NCBI GenBank assembly: GCA_964569295.1
Contig: CAZMVU010000068.1
Span: 1 to 21,976 of the forward strand
DNA: 21,976 bases
Direction: 5' to 3'
From: CAZMVU01 sp964569295
Lineage (GTDB): Bacteria > Hydrogenedentota > Hydrogenedentia > Hydrogenedentales > JAGMZX01
The notes under the pieces were generated by a model. It was not told the origin of the DNA, did not search any database, and was given only the letters and a program-made list of their open reading frames with translations. The position numbers and the translations under genes were made by a program. Below are positions 16,090-21,976 of the stretch, one piece after another (the stretch's first letter is position 1; the number at the start of each line of letters is the position of its first letter).

Positions 16090-17192
16090 TGGCCAGCCTC
16101 CGGGCGCCAAGCCGGGGCGAGGTCGGGCCCGGGATGTTCCGTGAGGCGGACGGGATCACCGTTGCCCACCGGCACGGCGTAGAGTTCCGGGTCGCCCGTG
16201 GCCGTCGAAACATAGGCAATCCAGGCCCCATCCGGCGACCAGGCGGGCGCCCAGCAATCGTAACCGTCCCCGGCGGCCACCGGCACAACGCGGCCGGTTT
16301 CCGGGTAGACCTGGTACACGCCGCGGCGGCCGCTGCGAAATGATTCGAACGCCACGAACTGCCCGTCCGGCGCCCACACGGCGTTCCAATCGGCGGCCCG
16401 GTGATTCGAAATGTCGGCAATACCGCGATCATTCAGCAAGAAAATCTCGCGGTCCGCGCCGTCGTTCGACTCGAATACAAGGCGTTTACCGGTTGCGTCA
16501 GGCGTTATCCCCCATTCCTCGTAGCGCGCGGTTTCCGGCAAGAAGAAGTCGAGCAGCGGCGCCGCCTGGGTACGGGTGACGAGGAACACATCGGTCGTAA
16601 AGGCAGCCGGTTCGCCCGCCATGCCCGGGGTAACAAGCGCCCCCGCCCCGTGACCTTCCGCCCACACGCGGGCGCCGTCGAAGCCGGGAACAGCGTCGTT
16701 TTCCCCGGCCTCGAGGGTGTGCAGAATAGCCAGGTTCGGCAGCCACACAGGGCGCAACAGTCCCGTGCGTCCCCCACCCCACACGGTCTCGGCGTCGGCT
16801 TCAATGTCATAAACCACGGCCACCTGGTCGAGATCCATGGCATTCGAGGCGGCGTACGCGAGGCGCTTGCCGTCCGGCGACCAGCGTGGATGGTGGTTCC
16901 AGCGGCGGGCATGGGACAACATGCGGCCCTGGGCGCCATCATGGCGGACCACGTAAATGCCGGCGCCGCCCTCCGCCTGGGTGGAGAAGGCGAGCCACTC
17001 GCCATCGGGCGACCATCGGGGGGCGCCGTCGCGCTGACCGGGCCCGCGGGCACGCACCGTGCCTGCGGGTGTGCTGATCACGCACACCTGCCGGTCTTCC
17101 TGTTCCGTGCCACGTACAAAGGCGATTTCGCCCGCCGGTACGGCGAGGGGGCTCGCTGCAAGGATGAGTAGGAGATAAACGCTGGAAACCAT
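16086..17192 (-). CDS. secreted PD40/TolB-like beta-propeller protein
   Basis: A 368-residue protein with a hydrophobic N-terminal export signal (about 1-20) and repeated PD40 (WD40-like) blades. Clear blade cores are PRWSPDGEWLAFS (58-70), PRWSPDGKRLAYA (102-114), and further on AVWAPDGQFVAFES, PAWSPDGAWIAYVS and a degenerate PAWRPEAGQ at the end. The arrangement resembles the TolB C-terminal propeller, but no TolB N-terminal domain is present and no tol-pal genes are near, so it should not be called TolB. Likely role is protein or ligand binding in the periplasm or at the surface. The ATG at 17192 is chosen for the signal peptide; ATG at 17213 is possible, while a GTG at 17222 lies inside a strong hairpin and is unlikely. 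Confidence 0.82.
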   Translation of the reverse strand: MVSSVYLLLILAASPLAVPAGEIAFVRGTEQEDRQVCVISTPAGTVRARGPGQRDGAPRWSPDGEWLAFSTQAEGGAGIYVVRHDGAQGRMLSHARRWNHHPRWSPDGKRLAYAASNAMDLDQVAVVYDIEADAETVWGGGRTGLLRPVWLPNLAILHTLEAGENDAVPGFDGARVWAEGHGAGALVTPGMAGEPAAFTTDVFLVTRTQAAPLLDFFLPETARYEEWGITPDATGKRLVFESNDGADREIFLLNDRGIADISNHRAADWNAVWAPDGQFVAFESFRSGRRGVYQVYPETGRVVPVAAGDGYDCWAPAWSPDGAWIAYVSTATGDPELYAVPVGNGDPVRLTEHPGPDLAPAWRPEAGQ

Positions 17193-17220
17193 GCCGGCGT
17201 GCCCATGCTCCATGTATGCC

Positions 17221-17254
17221 ACGCGCCGCCGGGCGGGAACGACCGGCGGCGCGT
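17221..17254 (-). terminator. perfect 12-bp stem-loop between protease and propeller genes
   Basis: ACGCGCCGCCGG (17221-17232) pairs perfectly with CCGGCGGCGCGT (17243-17254) around a 10-nt loop. It starts 22 bp after the protease stop at 17277 and ends just before the propeller gene. No U-tract follows. It may lower read-through into the propeller gene or protect the upstream mRNA end. Confidence 0.6.
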
Positions 17255-17276
17255 CGGGTTCGCTAAAACGTGGCCG

Positions 17277-20200
17277 TTAGCGGCGGAGAATGGCGTTCAC
17301 CACCACCTGCACATCCGCCGCATTCACATTTCCATCGCCGTTGGTGTCGCCGTCGAGGAAATCTTTGCTGTTCTCGAGGATGGCGCGCGTGACCAACTGC
17401 ACATCGCGGGCATCCACTTTGCCATCGCCGTTGACATCCGGGTTCGGGATTTTGTCGGCAGCCTGCAGGTAGCTGAAGGCGTTGGCCAGTTTGCCTACGC
17501 CACGGCTGGTCTCGACCGTGACCGAGACCGTGCCCGCCGTGCGCAGCGGGGTAACCACCTCGATTTCCGTATCGCTTAGTGTGCTATATGAGCGCGCTTC
17601 GACACCCCCGAAGGCCACGCGGATCGGGCCTTCCAGGTTGCGCCCGGAAATGGTCACCGTCTTGCCGCCTTCCACCGGACTATAGGCCGGCTGTACCCCG
17701 ATCACTTCGGGCGCGGCCAGCACGGTAACTGCCGGCGAGAAGCGCTCTTCACCTTCAACATCATTGCGGGATATTGGAATGACCGAGGCCTGCCAGCGCT
17801 CACCCGATTTTACCCGGCCGGCCGGCACGGACGACGAATACGTGAAGCCCTCGGACAGGTTGTAATTGCGGTACCAGCGAATGATCGAGTCGCCCTCCTC
17901 GAAGGCAATGTTGTTGTTGTTGTTGTTGTCGCCGCCGTCGCGTAGCGGATGCCGGTACGTGTAATCGACATACAGCGGCTGCCCGGGCTCGATGGTGCGG
18001 GTAAGGTTCGGGTCCTCGAGCGCGTTGTCCGTGCGAATACGCACATTCTCGGCGGCCGGCGCCACAATATTATCCGGGAAGGAAATGCGCACATCCTGAA
18101 AGGCTTCCTCGTCCCCGAGCAGGGCGCGCACGCGCACGATGACCAGCTCCTCCTGGAAAAGCGCATCCGACTCCCAGCGGAATGTGCCCGTGCCGTCGCC
18201 ATTGTCCACAAAGGGGGCCGCCCCCGGCTGATCCCACGCCGCCGTGAGCCGCGGCAGGTCCTCCGCGCCGTCCGGCGCGGTCGTTTCCACATCGAACGTG
18301 ACGACGTCGCCCGCTTCCGGCTGGAGCACCGGCACCGGCTCGATGCGCAAGCGCTGCGCGGCCGTGGGCATCAGCGAGAGATCGGGCTGGGCGATGACGC
18401 CAAGCGCATCGTCGAAGAGATCCGCCGGCGAAACGGGGAACCCGCGGCCGTCGGAAAGACCGACAACGGCTTCCTCGATGTTGACCAGTAGATAGGTCAT
18501 CCTGACTTGGCCGTTGGTGAAAAGCTCCACCTGCGCCGTGTTGCCCCGTGTGTTGCCCAAGGGGTTGCCGGTTTCCGGAATATGCTCGAAGGTGAAAACC
18601 ATGCGGTCTTCGAGATCGCCGTACCAGGCGCGGCCGCTGGCATCGGGCGAGAGATTGCCGAACAGGAACGAGATGCGCGGCACATTGAAGTGCGCATCGA
18701 GCGTGGGAATGTTGTCTGCAGAAAACACGTCCACTGGCTCGAACGCAATATACCCCTGATCCGAGACATAGAGAATCTTGTAGTTGTGGCCGAAGAAGGG
18801 GAAGGGCATAGCGAGGTTGAACTGAACCAGATCGTTGTTCTGCAGCACGAGGTTATGCGCGTTATCTCCGGCCGTGCCGCGTGCCACAGGGAGATCGCGC
18901 ACATTGCCCCGCACGGTCACGTCGTAGTCGGCAAAACCGCGCGGCGCCTCGTCGCCCAAGGGGCTGTTGTTCGCGCCGCCGACCGGTGTAAACGTAAGCT
19001 GTATATTATCCAGGTCAAGGGGATTGCGCGCGGTGAAGGCTTCCGTGAGGGCATCCGGCGTGGGAGCGCCCGCCTCAGCGGTCACGAAGGCCTGCAAGAT
19101 GCCCTCGTCCCCGAGGTCCTGCACAAGCGTGTAAAAGTACCGCACGCCGGGCAGCACATTGCGGTCCAGATACTTGTCGCCCGCATCCTGGAACAGAACC
19201 TCGCCGTCTTCCGGCGCCAAGGCGAACCCGTTGAGGCTGCGCAGGAGCGTGCTGTCGGTGGGCGCGTTCGTGGGCGGGGATGTCCAATTGAGCGACACGG
19301 CGATACCGCCGTCCGTTGTGTCCGTCGGAAACGCGCGCAGGAAAGCGAGTTGATCCTCGGGCACAATCTCGACGGCCCGGCACGCGGCGGCCACATTCAG
19401 CCGTTCGTGCTGGGTGAAGCCGAGGTTCACCGCGCCCTGGGCGAGGGCGTAATAGAGGTCGAAGTAGTCCGCCGTCGGACTCAGCGTGTTCTGCGCCTCC
19501 CAGAACAGGTCCGCCGTACGCGTGATCCCGAAGCCTTCCACCGTTTCGCCGTTGAACGAATCGCCGTCGGTAAGCAGGTAGCACAGTTTGTTGCCGATAC
19601 CGCTGTTAATGTGGGCGCCGCCGTTGTCGAAAGCGCTGTCCGGGTCAATGGCCAGCGGACTGTTGAGGCGGTCCGGATGGCCGAAGGCCGGCGGGTCCGC
19701 CATATCGCGCAACGCGATATCGGCCGATCCCGGCGTCGTCATTTCGAGCAGCCGCTCCGCGATGTCCTCGGCAAAAATCCAGCGGTCTTCTTCGTCATCG
19801 GCCCCGTTGGTGAGGTCCACATACTCGCCCCAGATATCGGAGAAGGATTCCTTAATGGCGCCTGAGTAGCCCTGATAAACAAGATCCGAGGTGAACTGGG
19901 TCACCGCGTGCGTGTATTCGTGGGCGACCACATCGTCCGCGCCGAAACCGGTGCCGAACCAGAGGGTGCCGCTCAAAGAGCTGCCGGTGTATGGCATGTA
20001 AAAGGCGTTGAATATGTCCAGCCGAACGAACGCCGTAATGTTGAGCTCACCCTCCTGGCCATTGTCCAAGCCGTCCCAGCCATGGTTTTCCAAGTAAAAG
20101 TCGTAGGTATCGCCCAGGAAGTTATAGACGTTGTCCACCGCCTCGATGCCGGCCGGCGACTGCCCTTCCGCGCGCGTCGGAAAATCGGGCAGGAACGAGC

Positions 20201-21002
20201 GGCCTTCCAAGTCGAAGACAGCCCGGTTCTTGGCGTGGGAACAATACTGGAAATGGAAGACTTCTTCGCCCATGTGGGCATCCACAAGCACGGTTTCCAT
20301 TACGCCGTGTTTCACGTCATCGGCGCCCGCTACGAGAGACCACGTCAACCGCATAGGACCATCCAGGCCCAGCAGGGTTGGACTGAACAAGGTGAGCGTG
20401 GGCTGCTTGTGTACGGAAATACTGGCCAGCGGCACGCCCGGGTTGCGCCCGGCCACGGCCTCGCGCGCGGTTTGCGCGGCGGCGGCCGAGGAAATGTTGG
20501 GATTGAGTGTCAGGCCGCCGGTGGTGACCGGGGTAAGGTCACGCGCCACGTCGCTCAAGACCGACTGCACCATGCCGCCGGCACCTACCTGCACCACCAC
20601 TTCACCACCATAGACAGGAACACCCTGATAATACTGGCGCAAACGCACGACCGTACGGTCATCGAGCGCGGCCGTGCGGTGCACGCGCAACGCGCCATTG
20701 GCCGCATCCAACCCGAAGGCGGCCGCATGCGTATCGAGGAAAGCCTGCGCAACACGCTCCGGCGTGCCGCCTTTGGCCGCCCCCGGCACGGCAAAGTGCC
20801 CCTCGGGCGGTGCACCCAGATAATGGAAGTGGCCGGTCTCCGCACGCCGAATCAACGGCGCCGACGGCGCCGGCGCTGCGCGCAGGGCGCCCAGCACTTC
20901 TTGCACCGCTGCTGGATCGGCCTGCGGCGTGTCCGCCGTTGCCAGGCCGCCGCACATCAGGCCAACTACCGCTGCAACCGCGGCGAACACCCTACCTCGC
21001 AT
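17277..21002 (-). CDS. secreted M4 (thermolysin-family) metalloprotease with IPT/TIG and type I dockerin domains
   Basis: This 1241-residue exported protein has a signal peptide (about 1-24) and an FTP-type propeptide (about 45-155). The M4 domain covers about 230-550: zinc ligands H361 and H365 with catalytic E362 in HEYTH, the third ligand E385 in AIKESFSD 20 residues on as in thermolysin, and the transition-state His at 464 (GGAHINSG). A fibronectin-like segment (about 565-645) follows. A beta domain with FPFFGHNYKILYVSDQGYIAF (734-754) resembles surface-protein sandwich domains. Then come uncharacterised beta regions, an Asn6 run (1026-1031), an IPT/TIG domain (1098-1179) and a type I dockerin (about 1188-1236) with calcium loops DVNGDGKVDARD and DTNGDGNVNAAD. 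The ATG at 21002 has AAGGAG upstream; the open extension lacks a signal peptide at its start. Confidence 0.92.
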   Translation of the reverse strand: MRGRVFAAVAAVVGLMCGGLATADTPQADPAAVQEVLGALRAAPAPSAPLIRRAETGHFHYLGAPPEGHFAVPGAAKGGTPERVAQAFLDTHAAAFGLDAANGALRVHRTAALDDRTVVRLRQYYQGVPVYGGEVVVQVGAGGMVQSVLSDVARDLTPVTTGGLTLNPNISSAAAAQTAREAVAGRNPGVPLASISVHKQPTLTLFSPTLLGLDGPMRLTWSLVAGADDVKHGVMETVLVDAHMGEEVFHFQYCSHAKNRAVFDLEGRSFLPDFPTRAEGQSPAGIEAVDNVYNFLGDTYDFYLENHGWDGLDNGQEGELNITAFVRLDIFNAFYMPYTGSSLSGTLWFGTGFGADDVVAHEYTHAVTQFTSDLVYQGYSGAIKESFSDIWGEYVDLTNGADDEEDRWIFAEDIAERLLEMTTPGSADIALRDMADPPAFGHPDRLNSPLAIDPDSAFDNGGAHINSGIGNKLCYLLTDGDSFNGETVEGFGITRTADLFWEAQNTLSPTADYFDLYYALAQGAVNLGFTQHERLNVAAACRAVEIVPEDQLAFLRAFPTDTTDGGIAVSLNWTSPPTNAPTDSTLLRSLNGFALAPEDGEVLFQDAGDKYLDRNVLPGVRYFYTLVQDLGDEGILQAFVTAEAGAPTPDALTEAFTARNPLDLDNIQLTFTPVGGANNSPLGDEAPRGFADYDVTVRGNVRDLPVARGTAGDNAHNLVLQNNDLVQFNLAMPFPFFGHNYKILYVSDQGYIAFEPVDVFSADNIPTLDAHFNVPRISFLFGNLSPDASGRAWYGDLEDRMVFTFEHIPETGNPLGNTRGNTAQVELFTNGQVRMTYLLVNIEEAVVGLSDGRGFPVSPADLFDDALGVIAQPDLSLMPTAAQRLRIEPVPVLQPEAGDVVTFDVETTAPDGAEDLPRLTAAWDQPGAAPFVDNGDGTGTFRWESDALFQEELVIVRVRALLGDEEAFQDVRISFPDNIVAPAAENVRIRTDNALEDPNLTRTIEPGQPLYVDYTYRHPLRDGGDNNNNNNIAFEEGDSIIRWYRNYNLSEGFTYSSSVPAGRVKSGERWQASVIPISRNDVEGEERFSPAVTVLAAPEVIGVQPAYSPVEGGKTVTISGRNLEGPIRVAFGGVEARSYSTLSDTEIEVVTPLRTAGTVSVTVETSRGVGKLANAFSYLQAADKIPNPDVNGDGKVDARDVQLVTRAILENSKDFLDGDTNGDGNVNAADVQVVVNAILRR
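17910..17927. repeat. (GTT)6 trinucleotide repeat inside the protease gene
   Basis: Six identical GTT triplets encode six consecutive Asn (AAC) codons on the minus strand, in a loop between two beta regions of the protease. Length changes would not shift the frame. Confidence 0.9.
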
Positions 21003-21109
21003 AACCACGTTCTCCTTCAACAAGGTCCCCTCCCGGTGATTTTCACCCGGCCTGCCGCGCCATCTTGGTGAACAGCGCACTGCGGCCCAACATGCATCGC
21101 CGAGGGCTC

Positions 21110-21115
21110 ATTATA
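21110..21115 (-). promoter_or_regulatory. perfect TATAAT -10 upstream of the protease gene
   Basis: On the minus strand a perfect TATAAT lies at 21115-21110, giving a leader of about 100 nt before the ATG at 21002. No good -35 box is found 16-18 bp upstream, so an activator may be needed. Farther upstream TTGACT (21226-21221) with TAAAAG (21203-21198) at 17-bp spacing is a second, weaker candidate. Confidence 0.4.
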
Positions 21116-21302
21116 ACGGGGCATACTGTCCAGCGCCACCCTTTGGCGGGAGGCGCCCGGCAGCGCCGCGTCTGTTTGCATCCTTCTTAGCTTTTCCCTT
21201 TTACATCAACGGGATACATAAGTCAAGGGAATCTTTCGACGCGGCCAGCGCAAAGTTATTATTGTGCGAATAAATGTGCCGCGCCGGTATTCTACCTACG
21301 CT

Positions 21303-21329
21303 TAAGCAACGGGCCCGGCCGGCCGATAA
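21303..21329 (+). promoter_or_regulatory. sigma-28 (FliA)-type promoter of the small right-edge gene
   Basis: TAAGCAAC (21303-21310), 11 bp, then GCCGATAA (21322-21329). The sigma-28 consensus is TAAAGTTT-N11-GCCGATAA, so the -10 is 8/8, the spacing exact and the -35 core TAAA matches 3/4. Initiation near 21336 would leave a leader of about 47 nt to the ATG at 21383. No sigma-70 promoter of similar quality was seen in this orientation. Confidence 0.55.
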
Positions 21330-21349
21330 GAAGATCAGGAAACAGGAAG

Positions 21350-21366
21350 CGGTCTCAACGAGACCG
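21350..21366 (+). promoter_or_regulatory. perfect 7-bp hairpin in the leader of the right-edge gene
   Basis: CGGTCTC (21350-21356), loop AAC, GAGACCG (21360-21366). It ends four bases before the AAGGA ribosome binding site (21371-21375) of the gene at 21383, a position where it could affect translation or mRNA stability. Confidence 0.5.
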
Positions 21367-21382
21367 TGCCAAGGATGGCGCC

Positions 21383-21778
21383 ATGAACATTAACACCGCG
21401 TACATACCGCAGGCCCCCGGATCGTCCGCCGATGGCCCACGTGCCACTGCCGGCCATGCCAACGCCGACAAAGGGCACAACACCGACAACACCCTCGCCG
21501 CTTACGACGCAGCCGCGCTCACCTTCGACCTGTCGCAAAGCGCGCGCAACCTGTTGGGGACAGTGTTGGGGCTCGGGCCGGACCAGCTTGACGACTTTCT
21601 CGATATCAGTGTCGATTTACTCCGTGCCGGCGTAGTGGGTAAGGAAACGCTCGAGGTCAACGGCCAACGGCGGGAGACGTTCGTGGCCGCGCGTATGGCG
21701 GACCCCGCACTACGCGGCGCGCCGCCCTACCGGACACGCACCGCGACCCCTGCGGCACGGCTCGACCTCCGGGGGTAG
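21383..21778 (+). CDS. 131-aa protein of unknown function, possibly in the flagellar regulon
   Basis: I do not recognise this protein. Residues 1 to about 35 (MNINTAYIPQAPGSSADG onward) are rich in Ala, Gly, Ser, Asn and Asp and look disordered. The middle (about 38-83) is likely helical and acidic, with LTFDLSQSARNLLGTVLGLG and LDDFLDISVDLLRAGVV. A basic tail with several Arg follows. There is no signal peptide, membrane segment or cysteine. The ATG has AAGGA at 21371-21375. The gene diverges from the protease gene across a 380-bp region that holds promoters for both. The sigma-28-like promoter suggests late flagellar or motility expression, but no flagellar gene is in the window, so this rests on the promoter alone. 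Confidence 0.7.
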   Translation: MNINTAYIPQAPGSSADGPRATAGHANADKGHNTDNTLAAYDAAALTFDLSQSARNLLGTVLGLGPDQLDDFLDISVDLLRAGVVGKETLEVNGQRRETFVAARMADPALRGAPPYRTRTATPAARLDLRG

Positions 21779-21903
21779 CCTACGCCGCACTGCCACTGCT
21801 GCTTGCAACCCCGGCACGTTGATGGCTGCGTGCCGTGGCATGGCGCACCAACCGCTCACAGGCCCGCCGGGCTCCTGCAGCCAGGCGGGCGCGTGTATTG
21901 GAG

Positions 21904-21923
21904 CGGCAGCTTTATCGCTGCCG
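21904..21923. repeat. 7-bp GC hairpin, partly repeated at the window end
   Basis: CGGCAGC (21904-21910), loop TTTATC, GCTGCCG (21917-21923) form a perfect stem about 125 bp after the last gene. CGGCAGCT recurs at 21961-21968. It could be a dispersed repeat or a distant 3' element; no U-tract follows. The remainder of 21779-21976 shows no supported gene. Confidence 0.35.
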
Positions 21924-21976
21924 AGCCATTTGCGAAATAGCCCTGTCTGTGATGGCATGACGGCAGCTCTATATAT

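Noticed and set aside
16086..17192. Naming the propeller protein TolB
   Set aside because: PD40 blades are shared by many proteins. The TolB N-terminal domain and tol-pal neighbours are absent.
17213..17222. Earlier starts (GTG 17222, ATG 17213) for the propeller protein
   Set aside because: The GTG is part of the 12-bp hairpin and neither has a ribosome binding site. The ATG at 17213 cannot be fully excluded.
18507..19865. 452-codon plus-strand reading frame, with others at 19908-21071 and 17949-18491
   Set aside because: All lie opposite the M4 protease gene, which has complete catalytic motifs, and show no recognisable domain.
1..21976. CRISPR arrays, tRNA, rRNA, transposases, attachment sites
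   Set aside because: No regularly spaced repeats, cloverleaf-like sequences or mobile-element proteins were seen on reading both strands by eye; a covariance-model scan was not possible.

Overview
The window is GC-rich bacterial DNA, probably from a Gram-negative, rod-shaped, heterotrophic bacterium. Several traits point to the Hydrogenedentota/Planctomycetota-like part of the tree: a secreted M4 protease with a C-terminal type I dockerin, a tandem DUF1080 (3-keto-disaccharide hydrolase-like) protein, a PD40 propeller protein, and an mreBCD-mrdA-rodA-rng cluster. That placement is an inference from gene content, since there is no rRNA or other phylogenetic marker. I saw no tRNA, rRNA, insertion sequence, prophage or CRISPR array.

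Layout. At the left edge two forward genes encode a PAC2-family protein (267-1133) and a DUF6526 membrane protein (1223-1672). They converge on a long series of minus-strand genes. Read in the direction of transcription, from high to low coordinates, these fall into four blocks. (1) M4 protease (21002-17277), then a secreted PD40 propeller protein and a secreted metallophosphoesterase joined by an ATGA stop/start overlap. (2) A secreted tandem-DUF1080 protein (14850-13597). (3) glgC followed by a GPH/MelB-type sugar symporter joined by a TGATG overlap. (4) The elongasome cluster mreB, mreC, mreD, mrdA (PBP2), rodA and rng, ending in an HD-GYP-domain gene that almost touches rng. At the right edge a forward 131-aa gene of unknown function (21383-21778) diverges from the protease gene.

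How the genes work together. Block 4 is a complete Rod system: the MreB filament, MreC/MreD, the RodA glycosyltransferase and the PBP2 transpeptidase. It carries RNase G, and the HD-GYP protein at its end suggests a possible link to cyclic-di-GMP signalling. Block 3 pairs ADP-glucose synthesis with sugar uptake. Blocks 1 and 2 are exported proteins for degradation or surface work.

The least ordinary signals are non-coding. The small gene at the right edge is preceded by a near-consensus sigma-28 (flagellar) promoter, TAAGCAAC-N11-GCCGATAA, and a perfect 7-bp hairpin in its leader. Strong GC stems without a U-tract lie downstream of four minus-strand genes, and one of them abuts the predicted mreB promoter. 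A REP-like palindromic repeat separates mreB from mreC. I found no clearly new multi-gene defence or mobile system; most of the window is housekeeping and secreted-protein genes.
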